A stretch of 36,858 nt of DNA from Methylotenera sp. (GCA_030655015.1 JAURWJ010000067.1:1-36858); one strand, 5' to 3'; counted from the stretch's first letter, positions 9,259-16,701 are shown. The notes: generated by a model not told the origin, from the letters alone. Made by a program: numbers and translations.

Positions 9259-9274
9259 ACACAATATATTGTGG
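9259..9274 (+). promoter_or_regulatory. NrdR box (ribonucleotide reductase repressor site)
   Basis: ACACAATATATTGTGG is a near-perfect palindrome matching the known NrdR consensus (ACACWATATATWGTGT) except at the last two bases. NrdR is an ATP/dATP-sensing repressor of ribonucleotide reductase genes, and its boxes usually occur as pairs about 30 bp apart. A degenerate partner may begin at 9229, agreeing at 9 of 16 positions and overlapping the promoter. The main box lies just past the predicted start site, where bound repressor would block transcription. Confidence 0.75.
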
Positions 9275-9396
9275 TTTGTTAACATTTTGGCTCAAAAGCT
9301 TGAATTGTTTAAAATCACAATTAATATCGTTAGATCAATACAGACTTAAGTCATTGTAAATAAAGTGGCTTAAGTTAAATAATAAGGAATCAATCC

Positions 9397-11571
9397 ATGC
9401 TAAAAATCGTTGATACTGCTAAAACCTCTAATCTTCAGAGCTCAAGCGCAGACAAAGAAATCCCTGTTCAACCAGTTTCGCTTGATATTTGGGATAAAAA
9501 ATATCGCTTAAAAACTAAAACCGGTGAGTATGTCGATTTGAGCATGGATGACTCCTATGCGCGCGTGGCACGTGCTTTGGCCGATGTAGAAACTACGACA
9601 GAAAAACGTGCTGAGTGGCATGAAAAATTCTTATGGGCATTGCGTCGCGGTGCAATCCCGGCGGGTCGTATTACTTCTAACGCAGGTGCGTTAGAGCACA
9701 AGCCAGCGACTTCTACCATTAACTGCACAGTGTCTGGTGTGATATCAGATAGTATGGATGATATTTTAGGCAAAGTGCACGAGGCAGGTTTAACTCTTAA
9801 AGCAGGTTGCGGTATTGGTTACGAGTTTTCAACATTGCGTCCAAAAGGTGCTTTTGTGGCGGGTGCAGGGGCTTACACTAGCGGCCCACTTTCTTTCATG
9901 GATATCTACGACAAAATGTGTTTCACCGTATCCTCTGCGGGTGGTCGTCGTGGTGCGCAAATGGCAACGTTTGATATTTCACATCCAGATGTGACTGATT
10001 TCATCAAAGCAAAACGTGAAAATGGTCGTTTACGCCAATTCAATTTGTCATGCCTCATCACTAAAGAATTCATGGAAGCAGTCAAAGCAGATGCTGAATG
10101 GAAACTGGCTTTCCCTGTCACTGAAAAAGAAGCGATCGTTGATGGCTTGAATGTGAATGATGACGCTCAAGTAGTGTGGCGTGAGTGGCCAGTAAAAGGC
10201 AAATACCTCGCTAAAACTGAGGGTGTAGATGCAGGCAAAGTAGCATGCCGCGTGTATAAAACCATTAAGGCACGTCGTTTGTGGGATGTGATCATGTCCT
10301 CAACTTACGACTTTGCTGAGCCAGGCTTTATTTTGATTGACCGCGTCAATGAAATGAACAACAACTGGTTCTGCGAGAATATTCGCGCCACCAACCCATG
10401 TGGCGAGCAACCATTGCCACCTTATGGCGCGTGCTTGCTAGGTTCAGTTAACCTCACACGTTTTGTTAAAAAGCCATTTACCGATGAAGCCTACTTCGAT
10501 TGGAAAGAATACCGTGAAGTCGTGGCAATTTTCACCCGTATGCTGGATAACGTGGTTGAAATCAACGGCTTGCCATTACAACAACAGCGCGATGAAATCA
10601 TGCGCAAACGCCGTCACGGCATGGGTTATTTGGGTTTAGGCTCAAGCCTTACCATGATGAAAATGAAATACGGTGAAGATGAGTCTATCAAATTCACCGA
10701 AGAAGTAACGCGCGTGATGGCGGAAGAGGGTTGGAGTGTGGGCGTGCAATTGGCTGAAGAAAAAGGCCCGGCACCTATCATGGATGAGAAATTTGAAGTG
10801 ACAGCAGACATGCTGGCAAAACGTCCGGAAATGGCAGCAGACGGCATTAAAGTCGGCCAAAAAATCGCAGGTAAAGTGTTGTTGGGTAAATACAGCCGTT
10901 ACATGCAACAGTTCCCAGAGGGCTTGCGTAACCAAATTGCAGCTAAAGGCGCACGCTTTACGCACCATAGCTCAATTGCACCAACGGGTACCATTTCATT
11001 ATCACTGGCCAACAATGCAAGTAACGGTATTGAGCCATCATTCGCGCATCACTATGCACGTAACGTGATTCGCGAAGGTAAAAAATCAAAAGAGAAAGTC
11101 GATGTATTCTCTTATGAGCTATTGGCTTACCGTGAGTTGATTAATCCAAACGCCATGCCTTTCAGCGATAAGCCAGAAGAGCAGTTGCCAGATTACTTCT
11201 TGGACTCTTCAACGATTATGGCAAAAGCCCACGTGGATATTCAAGCGGCATCACAAAAATGGATTGATAGCTCGATCTCAAAAACCATCAACGTACCAAC
11301 CGATTACGATTTTGAAGACTTCAAAAACATCTATCTATACGCTTATGACAAAGGCCTAAAAGGTTGCACCACATTCCGCTTTAACCCAGAGGCGTTCCAG
11401 GGCGTGTTGGTGACTGAAAAAGACCTAGAAAGCACCACTTATAAATTTACCTTAGAAGATGGCACCGAGATTGAAGCCAAAGGCAATGAAGAGATTGAAT
11501 ACGATGGTGAAATTCACTCAGCCGCCAATCTTTATGATGCGCTAAAAGAAGGCTATTACGGTAAGTTCTAA
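9397..11571 (+). CDS. nrdJ: Adenosylcobalamin-dependent ribonucleotide reductase, catalytic subunit NrdJa
   Basis: A 724-residue class II ribonucleotide reductase catalytic chain that reduces ribonucleotides to deoxyribonucleotides using adenosylcobalamin, with or without oxygen. Visible motifs are RITSNAG near the N terminus, the first redox cysteine in STINCTVSG (Cys110), and the finger-loop radical site NPCGEQPL (Asn333, Cys335, Glu337). LGSVNLTRFV and the phosphate-binding IAPTGTISL block follow. The C-terminal TSCPD and cysteine-tail part of long NrdJ proteins is missing from this chain and is encoded by the next gene, as in organisms with a split NrdJa/NrdJb. A GGAAT-type ribosome site precedes the ATG. 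It is probably repressed by NrdR (box at 9259). Confidence 0.95.
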   Translation: MLKIVDTAKTSNLQSSSADKEIPVQPVSLDIWDKKYRLKTKTGEYVDLSMDDSYARVARALADVETTTEKRAEWHEKFLWALRRGAIPAGRITSNAGALEHKPATSTINCTVSGVISDSMDDILGKVHEAGLTLKAGCGIGYEFSTLRPKGAFVAGAGAYTSGPLSFMDIYDKMCFTVSSAGGRRGAQMATFDISHPDVTDFIKAKRENGRLRQFNLSCLITKEFMEAVKADAEWKLAFPVTEKEAIVDGLNVNDDAQVVWREWPVKGKYLAKTEGVDAGKVACRVYKTIKARRLWDVIMSSTYDFAEPGFILIDRVNEMNNNWFCENIRATNPCGEQPLPPYGACLLGSVNLTRFVKKPFTDEAYFDWKEYREVVAIFTRMLDNVVEINGLPLQQQRDEIMRKRRHGMGYLGLGSSLTMMKMKYGEDESIKFTEEVTRVMAEEGWSVGVQLAEEKGPAPIMDEKFEVTADMLAKRPEMAADGIKVGQKIAGKVLLGKYSRYMQQFPEGLRNQIAAKGARFTHHSSIAPTGTISLSLANNASNGIEPSFAHHYARNVIREGKKSKEKVDVFSYELLAYRELINPNAMPFSDKPEEQLPDYFLDSSTIMAKAHVDIQAASQKWIDSSISKTINVPTDYDFEDFKNIYLYAYDKGLKGCTTFRFNPEAFQGVLVTEKDLESTTYKFTLEDGTEIEAKGNEEIEYDGEIHSAANLYDALKEGYYGKF

Positions 11572-11601
11572 TTAAGTGAATTTAGGTTAATAAATTTTTA
11601 G

Positions 11602-11727
11602 ATTGTCATTTCGTACTCAACACGGAATCCAGTGACTTATCAGAAAAAACTGATAAGCGCTACTAAGCCAGTAAACTGGCAAGTATTGCTAAAAGACGCT
11701 AGATTCCGACTTTCGTCGGAATGACAA
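11602..11727. repeat. Structured inverted-repeat element between nrdJa and nrdJb
   Basis: Outer arms ATTGTCATTTCG (11602-11613) and CGGAATGACAA (11717-11727) are inverted copies with one mismatch. Inside are three hairpins: CTTATCAG/CTGATAAG (11636-11657), GCCAGT/ACTGGC (about 11667-11680) and ATTCCGAC/GTCGGAAT (11703-11722). The outer arms resemble short non-coding repeats widespread in proteobacterial genomes and suggest a small miniature element in a gap that is otherwise operonic. It could attenuate or process the nrdJa-nrdJb transcript. No transposase is encoded. Confidence 0.6.
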
Positions 11728-11743
11728 CAAAGGAGAAAATAAA

Positions 11744-12448
11744 ATGGCAATTAAAATTGAAAAGAAAATCGTTAGCTACGCGCTAGTGAATGAGCAAGAA
11801 AAAAAAGACGCAGAAGCCAAAGCGGTAGCGCAAAATGCTGAAGCAAAAAACGTCATACAACTGGGCGAGCCACTCAGCCGCCCAGATAAACTGGTGGGCA
11901 ACACCTATAAAATCAAAACCCCGGTGACAGAGCACGCGCTTTACATCACCATTAATGATGTGGTGATGAACGAGGGCACGCCGCAAGAGCACCGTCGCCC
12001 ATTTGAGATATTCATCAACTCTAAAAACATGGAGCACTTTCAGTGGATAGTCGCTCTCACCCGCGTCATGTCTGCCGTGTTCCGCAAAGGTGGCGATATT
12101 ACATTTTTGGTTGAAGAACTCAAAAGTGTGTTTGAGCCAAGTGGCGGCTACTTTAAAAAAGGCGGCAAGTTCATCCCTAGCTTAGTGGCTGAGATTGGCG
12201 AAGTGGTTGAGCAACACCTGCAAGAAATTGGCATGTTGAAAAAACCGGGCTTAGATCAGCACCAACAAAAACTGGTCGATGAGAAAAAAGCAGAATACTT
12301 GGAAAAACACGCTAAACCAGATGAAGAAGTAAATGCGGAAGGCTTTCCAAAAGGCGCAAGCGTATGTGGTAAATGTAGCACCAAAGCGGTGATTATGATG
12401 GATGGCTGTTTGACCTGTTTGAATTGTGGTGAGAGTAAGTGCGGTTAA
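11744..12448 (+). CDS. nrdJb: Ribonucleotide reductase class II companion subunit NrdJb (TSCPD and cysteine tail)
   Basis: A 234-residue protein corresponding to the C-terminal part of long class II reductases. The central TSCPD domain reads LYITINDVVMNEG, RPFEIFINSKN, WIVALTRVMSAVFRKGGDITFLVEEL. The tail carries CGKC and CLTCLNCGESKCG, the zinc-ribbon and redox cysteines that return electrons to the NrdJa active site. A strong AGGAG ribosome site lies 8-9 bases before the ATG. Split NrdJa/NrdJb pairs are known, for example in Pseudomonas aeruginosa. The last codons of this gene lie about 30 bp from the transposon insertion, so its 3' end is the candidate attachment sequence. Confidence 0.92.
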   Translation: MAIKIEKKIVSYALVNEQEKKDAEAKAVAQNAEAKNVIQLGEPLSRPDKLVGNTYKIKTPVTEHALYITINDVVMNEGTPQEHRRPFEIFINSKNMEHFQWIVALTRVMSAVFRKGGDITFLVEELKSVFEPSGGYFKKGGKFIPSLVAEIGEVVEQHLQEIGMLKKPGLDQHQQKLVDEKKAEYLEKHAKPDEEVNAEGFPKGASVCGKCSTKAVIMMDGCLTCLNCGESKCG

Positions 12449-12451
12449 GAA

Positions 12452-12479
12452 ATGACAATTGACGATAATTTTGTATTTA
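12452..12479 (+). pseudogene. Amputated 5' end of the P-loop ATPase gene (codons 1-9)
   Basis: ATG at 12452, four bases after the nrdJb stop, opens a frame reading MTIDDNFVF that runs directly into the transposon at 12480. The broken tenth codon (A at 12479) is completed by AG at 32717-32718 to give lysine. The frame then continues as KKFDTVGSAEAELDE into the ATPase body. Exact frame continuity across the target duplication shows these nine codons are the true start of the gene at 32712-34341. Confidence 0.85.
12475..12479. repeat. Target-site duplication, left copy (ATTTA)
   Basis: ATTTA here is repeated at 32712-32716, directly outside the TGT...ACA tips. Five-base duplications are the hallmark of Tn7-family insertion. 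Confidence 0.9.
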
Positions 12480-12549
12480 TGTAAGTGACCCCATAAGCTG
12501 CAAGTTTGCCCTCATAAGTTGCAAGTAACGCCTTCATAATATGCAACTT
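12480..12549 (+). repeat. Transposon end next to nrdJb with three TnsB-type sites
   Basis: Three directly repeated sites, CATAAGCTGCAAGTT (12492), CATAAGTTGCAAGTA (12513) and CATAATATGCAACTT (12535), are spaced 21-22 bp apart. The first starts 12 bp from the TGT tip. Tight spacing resembles the right end of Tn7, which also lies on the tnsA side and abuts the target gene. Confidence 0.88.
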
Positions 12550-12578
12550 AAACGTAACACTTTATAGTGAGATACTAG

Positions 12579-12821
12579 ATGAAATCCTACACACTAAAGA
12601 AAAATGGTGATACTGAAGAGCTCCATCTATTTGAAGGCGATATGACAACTGAAGGTTGTACATCAAACTCAAAGTCTATTTGTAAAAAGATGGATAAATC
12701 TGAAAGTGGAGGAAATGTCTTTGCTTGTAAAAATGATAAAGATGCAAGAACTAAGTGCGCTGAATCAGGAAGAAAAGTGTGTGGTATTTGTGTAAGCCAT
12801 CTTTATACTACCTACACTTAG
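12579..12821 (+). CDS. Small cysteine-rich hypothetical protein
   Basis: An 80-residue, lysine-rich protein with six cysteines (TEGCTSN, KSICKK, VFACKN, TKCAES, RKVCGICVS). It has no signal peptide or transmembrane segment. The cysteines are not arranged as a standard zinc ribbon. No strong ribosome site is visible before the ATG (weak GAG). It lies 30 bp inside the transposon end, is oriented inward, and is followed by a large hairpin and a terminator, so it forms a complete single-gene unit. I do not recognise a family. It could be a small cargo gene of gene-cassette type or an effector. Confidence 0.55.
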   Translation: MKSYTLKKNGDTEELHLFEGDMTTEGCTSNSKSICKKMDKSESGGNVFACKNDKDARTKCAESGRKVCGICVSHLYTTYT

Positions 12822-12846
12822 GATAGCTCAGTTTAGCTATTTTTAC

Positions 12847-12901
12847 GGTGCCTCATAAGGCGAAGCAATTACTATGCGTAAGTAAATTGTTATGCGGCAC
12901 C
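12847..12901 (+). repeat. 55-bp hairpin with an unpaired bulge, attC-like layout
   Basis: GGTGCC (12847-12852) pairs with GGCACC (12896-12901), CATAA (12854-12858) with TTATG (12890-12894), and CAATT (12866-12870) with AATTG (12885-12889). A seven-base bulge lies on one side. Two paired blocks with extrahelical bases, just after a small ORF, recall an integron attC site. However, the conserved AAC/GTT core bases do not match on the 5' side. It may also be only a structured 3' untranslated region. Confidence 0.4.
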
Positions 12902-12934
12902 ATATTCAATGCAACACGATTTTATCAAACTCAG

Positions 12935-12955
12935 TTGGGCTCACAGCCCAATTTT
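12935..12955 (+). terminator. Rho-independent terminator after the small Cys-rich gene
   Basis: TTGGGCT, a three-base loop CAC and AGCCCAA form a perfect 7-bp stem followed by TTTT on the + strand. It ends the rightward unit from the transposon end, before the convergent reverse operon. Confidence 0.6.
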
Positions 12956-13030
12956 GGACTATGTGAGATTAAAAGATTGAACACGGCTTATCCTGTGTTA
13001 AAGAAGGTGGCTTGAAATTAAAGTGACAAC

Positions 13031-14236
13031 TTAAGATATTAGATTAGTCCATTTCCTGCGTAAAACTGCACCCCTATTTGAAGATAAATAGCTAGCAGCG
13101 CCTCGATTAGCATCTATAGATTCCAGAAAATCTCGCTTTTGTCCTTTGATACCTTTGGCATGAAGCACTTTAAGCGCTTCTTCCGCTTGGTCTAGTTGTT
13201 TTACGTAAGTATCGATAGTTTCATCAAAGGTCTGTTTAACCGAATTTGTTGCTTGATGGTGAAGGCATTGTAAATAATGGCGAAATGCCTGTTGCTCAGT
13301 AAAGCCTGCCAATTGTGGCTGTGGAGCTGTAAATAACTCGTCTGCGAAATTACTACCATATACATCATCTGTTCGGAGGTTATCTAGCACTCCACTTTTC
13401 TTAGCTAAATCCAGATAACCTATTTTGTATTCAGAAAATAAATGTGGAGCGTAGTACCAAATTGATCGCTGTTTAATTTCATCATCATCTTGCAATATAA
13501 ATTTTTCTTCGTTAAATGACCTGACATTCATCCAAGTTCCTGATGCAATTGCAGTTGCTGCTGAGCTCGCCACTAAAAGCATCTGGTGATTACAGTAGCC
13601 TACAATAACTTGTTTACCAGCTAATCTTATTCCCGCTACTACATCTGCAACATTTGCTAGCCATCCAGGATCAGTTACTAAATAATCGCCATTGGGATGC
13701 TCGCATACCAAGTAGATTGATGGCACATCCCATTCTGGCAATGATTCAAGCAATAGCTGAACTTGATCATCATTTCTAAGTGCATCATAACTTAGTGCCA
13801 CCGTCATAATTGTGCTTACGCCCTTTGTGTCACAACGCTGCGACTCTTCAATTACCTGTCTTTGAGACTCTAACCAATCATCGTCAACGCGTTTTGCAAT
13901 CATGCCTGGCAGTATGATTTGCTTAGCGCCAATTCGTTGATTAATATCGATTAGATTTATTAGGCATTTGCTTAATTCAGGTCCATTTGGGAAGCTACTT
14001 GAAGTTGGCCAGAATGAATGAACTATTAATCTATCGTGGTTGGTTAATACTGGATTGTATAATTGAGGGTCTAATACTACGCTACCACCTAACTTTATAG
14101 TTTCTTTAGATAGCCTTTCAAGTTGAGTCTCATTAAGGTCTCTTGGACTTAATATGACAGTACCACTACCCCAATACTTTATTAGTGAACGACTGTGCTC
14201 CATCATTCCATAACCAAACTGTAAATATAATTCCAT
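13031..14236 (-). CDS. Conserved protein of unknown function, last gene of the nuclease-kinase operon
   Basis: A 401-residue soluble protein with no signal or membrane segment. The start MELYLQFGYGMMEHSRSLIK is chosen because AAGGA lies 7 bases before this ATG. A GTG at 14314, directly after the kinase stop, would add 26 residues. Several blocks look like strands and helices of an alpha/beta barrel: TVILSPRDLN, GGSVVLDPQLYNP, KQIILPGMIA, SIYLVCEHPNGDYL, GKQVIVGYCNHQMLLVASSAATAIASGTWMNVRSF. The C-terminal 100 residues are helical and charged. The TIM-barrel reading, perhaps distantly like tRNA-guanine transglycosylases, is inference only; no catalytic signature was identified. The context implies it works with the kinase and nuclease. 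Confidence 0.75.
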   Translation of the reverse strand: MELYLQFGYGMMEHSRSLIKYWGSGTVILSPRDLNETQLERLSKETIKLGGSVVLDPQLYNPVLTNHDRLIVHSFWPTSSSFPNGPELSKCLINLIDINQRIGAKQIILPGMIAKRVDDDWLESQRQVIEESQRCDTKGVSTIMTVALSYDALRNDDQVQLLLESLPEWDVPSIYLVCEHPNGDYLVTDPGWLANVADVVAGIRLAGKQVIVGYCNHQMLLVASSAATAIASGTWMNVRSFNEEKFILQDDDEIKQRSIWYYAPHLFSEYKIGYLDLAKKSGVLDNLRTDDVYGSNFADELFTAPQPQLAGFTEQQAFRHYLQCLHHQATNSVKQTFDETIDTYVKQLDQAEEALKVLHAKGIKGQKRDFLESIDANRGAASYLSSNRGAVLRRKWTNLIS

Positions 14237-14314
14237 TGTTAGGTCCTTAATACTTTGGTTTAGATATTTTGAATGGCGACTAATTATGCGTTCTACATGA
14301 AGCCAAATCTGCAC

Positions 14315-15166
14315 TCAAACAGCTCCCAAATCAAATATTTCACGCATCCATTCGTAAGCCTCGGCTGCAGTTGATATACGGTGGATTCTTTTTTGGCGCG
14401 TCATACTTGTTATTAGATCTTTCAAATCATCCTTGTTATCTACTTGACGGCTAATTTCTGGGCAAATTACTGTGTTCATTCTGTGAATGACTTCGTCTGC
14501 ACTTGTGACGCCATGAGTATAAGGATTTACTCCTTCAATACACTCATAAAGTGTCACACCAAGTGAAAACAAATCTGATCGTGTATCAATCTCTGCCTTG
14601 AGGCAGTTCAACTGTTCTAAGGGGGCATATCCAAGTGTATGTGGCATGAATCCCGCCGTCAATGAAGTGCGTCCCAAGTGACGAGCTATACCGAAATCAA
14701 CAAGCCAGCAAATGCTTTCATCTGGCGCTATAAGAATATTGTCTGGCTTAATATCCCGATGGACAATCTGATGTGCTTCAGCTTCAACTAATACAGCTAA
14801 CATATCAAAAGCTATTTGCAGAATAAGGGCGTTCGAGATAGGGCCTTGTGCTAACTTATCTTTAAGTGACACACCATCGACCCACTGTTCAATTAGCCAT
14901 AAATGATCATGATATGGTTCAGTTAGTCTGCCGGATTCGTAGACCTGAGGAACTCTGCCATTGCCAATGGCATTTACAGAGGCTATTTCTCTATCAAATC
15001 TCTCTGGGCTTGAGCTTGGAATAAGTAATTTAAGTGCAACTCGACCATGTTGCTGATGGTTTGCAGCATAGACGGTTTTTTGTCCGCCAGTCGCTACATA
15101 TTCAAACCCATTTAAACTAGTTAGTTGTTGTGTTAGAACATCCAAGCTATAGGGTTGTGAAGACAT
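14315..15166 (-). CDS. Hanks-type serine/threonine protein kinase
   Basis: A 283-residue kinase made of the catalytic domain only, without transmembrane or PASTA parts. Motifs in order are the glycine-rich loop ATGGQKTVYAA, VALK with Lys46, catalytic loop HRDIKPDN (Asp138, Lys140, Asn143), DFG (157-159) and APLE (181-184) followed by DTRSDLFSLGVTLYE. All residues for phosphotransfer are present, so it should be active. The upstream stop and this ATG share a base (TAATG), and the next gene follows directly, so the three genes form one operon. A cytosolic kinase beside a nuclease on a mobile element suggests a defence role in which phosphorylation controls a partner, as known for single-gene Stk2 and kinase-bearing BREX variants. 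This is inference. Confidence 0.92.
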   Translation of the reverse strand: MSSQPYSLDVLTQQLTSLNGFEYVATGGQKTVYAANHQQHGRVALKLLIPSSSPERFDREIASVNAIGNGRVPQVYESGRLTEPYHDHLWLIEQWVDGVSLKDKLAQGPISNALILQIAFDMLAVLVEAEAHQIVHRDIKPDNILIAPDESICWLVDFGIARHLGRTSLTAGFMPHTLGYAPLEQLNCLKAEIDTRSDLFSLGVTLYECIEGVNPYTHGVTSADEVIHRMNTVICPEISRQVDNKDDLKDLITSMTRQKRIHRISTAAEAYEWMREIFDLGAV

Positions 15167-15900
15167 TAGGCTTCTAGATTATCTGAGAACTTCCACGCCC
15201 ACTCGTTAAATAACCAAGCAGCATGAGAGGTAGGTAATGATCCTACTTTTGACTTTAGGTAAGGTTGTGTGACAGATCGATTTTTATCCAATATTCCAAC
15301 GCCCAGTCTTTCTGCATTTTTGAATAAATTTTGGGAGTTCGGTAATGATTCTAGGAGTAAGTAAGATTCGGAGGCAAACAAAGTATTTTGAAAGGCCTGC
15401 TCTAAACCTTTGCTCCAATCTCTGACTTTAGCCTCGATTGCAACGATTCGTTTTACTGCGAAGGTATTGCTTAAAGGTTTGCGTAAAATCTCATCAGATT
15501 GGACTTCAGCTACTTGTGAGTCTGACAATCGAAGCATCATTTCACTTGTTTTGCGAGTACCAAATCTTTTGACTAACTGCTCTACCGGTATCTGGCCTAC
15601 CAAATTTACATGGTGCACTATGGCCATATCAGAGGATGTAAGGTTGGCGCGAGCTTCAGGCCATGTATGTGATACTTCTTTATCCCAAAATACCGCAACA
15701 ATGTCAGGAAAGCCAGTATTAAGCTTAGGCTCTAAAAAAATAGATAACGACTCATTTACACCCAAGCTAGCAAGGTGCTCCTCGCAATACATGTTAACAA
15801 TGTCTAGCTCAGGGCCATTGGTCGGCTGTCTAAAAATTGTCTCTGCAGTATTGCCTGCTTGCGATGTAAAGTAAGAAATCACGTTAGGAGTATATCGCAT
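15166..15900 (-). CDS. PD-(D/E)XK nuclease-like protein with inserted helix-turn-helix
   Basis: A 244-residue protein. The nuclease signature can be read as Glu57 in EPKL, Asp66 in TGFPDIVAV, Glu156 and Lys158 in VAIEAKVRDW, and Gln168 in LEQAFQNT, followed by a SYLLL strand. This is the order and spacing of PD-(D/E)XK folds. Between the two halves (about residues 92-138) is a region like a winged helix: IVHHVNLVGQIPVEQLVKRFGTRKTSEMMLRL. It is the first gene of the reverse operon and shares one base with the kinase start. The promoter must lie between 15900 and the divergent HTH gene. It could cut DNA or act as a sensor with a nuclease-derived fold. I do not recognise a named family. Confidence 0.75.
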   Translation of the reverse strand: MRYTPNVISYFTSQAGNTAETIFRQPTNGPELDIVNMYCEEHLASLGVNESLSIFLEPKLNTGFPDIVAVFWDKEVSHTWPEARANLTSSDMAIVHHVNLVGQIPVEQLVKRFGTRKTSEMMLRLSDSQVAEVQSDEILRKPLSNTFAVKRIVAIEAKVRDWSKGLEQAFQNTLFASESYLLLESLPNSQNLFKNAERLGVGILDKNRSVTQPYLKSKVGSLPTSHAAWLFNEWAWKFSDNLEA

Positions 15901-15948
15901 CTTTATATTTCTAATAGCTATTTTTCATATTATGTTGAATATTCTTAA

Positions 15949-15965
15949 TGCAATTACATGTTGCA
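15949..15965. promoter_or_regulatory. Candidate operator between the nuclease-kinase operon and its HTH regulator
   Basis: TGCAA (15949-15953) and TTGCA (15961-15965) form a dyad in the divergent intergenic region. Just downstream, repeated ATGCAAA units occur (about 15980-15996). Such AT-rich dyads beside an HTH gene are typical self-regulatory operators. No binding evidence exists beyond position and symmetry. Confidence 0.35.
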
Positions 15966-15996
15966 ATTTTACCAAAATATATGCAAAAATGCAAAT

Positions 15997-16347
15997 ATGA
16001 AAGAATCAACTTGCATAGATACGCCCAAGTCTATTTCCGATGAGCTAACTGCAAAATTTAAACAGGCTGGCATAAAGCAGCCTCTAATAGCTGAAAAAAC
16101 TGAGGTTAATCAATCTCAAGTATCGCTGATACTTTCTGGTAAGTTTAAAAGACGCTCTAAAAACGTAGATAAAATATGCAAATATGCAAAATTAAAAATA
16201 ATTGAGCATAAAGTTGACCAGATAAAAGTTGATCCAATACACAATCAAGTCTTAATGGATGCGCTAAGTAACGCTTGGGATGGAACTGATAGTCATGCCA
16301 AAATAATAGCAAAAATACTTAACGCACTAGGCAGTCTAAAAGCTTAA
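15997..16347 (+). CDS. XRE-like helix-turn-helix regulator
   Basis: A 116-residue protein (129 if the ATG at 15958 is used; neither start has a clear ribosome site). The segment QPLIAEKTEVNQSQVSLILSGKFKRRSKNVDKICKYA is a lambda-Cro/XRE type helix-turn-helix. The recognition helix is about NQSQVSLILSG. The N terminus predicts a helix containing DELTAKFKQAGIK, and the C terminus (QVLMDALSNAWDG...AKIIAKILNAL) is helical and may mediate dimerisation. It is divergent from the nuclease-kinase operon, so it most likely represses that operon and itself. A rho-independent terminator follows at 16431. It is AT-rich relative to the flanking chromosome. Confidence 0.75.
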   Translation: MKESTCIDTPKSISDELTAKFKQAGIKQPLIAEKTEVNQSQVSLILSGKFKRRSKNVDKICKYAKLKIIEHKVDQIKVDPIHNQVLMDALSNAWDGTDSHAKIIAKILNALGSLKA

Positions 16348-16430
16348 CCAATCAGCGAGTGAAATTTAATTACTAACTTAGGACTCACAATTTCTTTAAG
16401 TCATTCAATAAAAATTATTTTGTCAAATCT

Positions 16431-16452
16431 AGCCGCTAAATAAGCGGCTTTT
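16431..16452 (+). terminator. Rho-independent terminator after the HTH gene
   Basis: AGCCGCT (16431-16437) and AGCGGCT (16443-16449) form a perfect 7-bp stem with a 5-base loop, followed by TTTT. It lies about 85 bases past the HTH stop and separates this unit from the tns operon. Confidence 0.75.
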
Positions 16453-16677
16453 CTCATTTTAAAAATACCATTTAGTAACTGCTGGTTCCATATTTTTAAC
16501 TGGCAGTTACAAAATATTATTATTAATCAATAGCTTAATTTTAACTTATTGTTGCAAATCTACTAAATTTAGTTTAATAATTAATTCTTAGCCTAAATTT
16601 GACAAGATTAAAACTCATGCTAATTTGATTTTCAGACCGCTCAGAAAGCAAAACGATTTTGTGCGGTTTGATTAGGC

Positions 16678-16701
16678 GGCAGTTTTAACAACTGCCATTT
16701 T
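16678..16701 (+). terminator. Second terminator-like hairpin upstream of tnsA
   Basis: GGCAGTT (16678-16684) and AACTGCC (16690-16696) enclose a five-base loop and are followed by ATTTTT. It could shield tnsA from upstream transcription, or end a short transcript from the 16.45-16.68 kb AT-rich interval. Confidence 0.55.

Noticed and set aside
9096-9396. Cobalamin riboswitch upstream of nrdJ
   Set aside because: B12-dependent enzymes can be near such riboswitches, but no B12-box sequence or matching multi-stem architecture is seen. The region instead shows a promoter and an NrdR box.
11744-12448. nrdJb as the NrdR repressor gene
   Set aside because: It has C-terminal CxxC pairs, but lacks the N-terminal zinc ribbon and ATP-cone of NrdR. 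It has the TSCPD domain of class II reductases instead.
12848-12900. Extra TnsB binding sites in the hairpin after the small ORF
   Set aside because: CATAAG and TTATG appear, but the conserved TGCAA half is missing or shifted; the symmetry is better explained as a stem-loop.
13031-14236. Firm call as a tRNA-guanine transglycosylase or DpdA-like DNA modification enzyme
   Set aside because: Barrel-like strands are suggestive, but the conserved active-site aspartates and zinc ligands of that family were not found.
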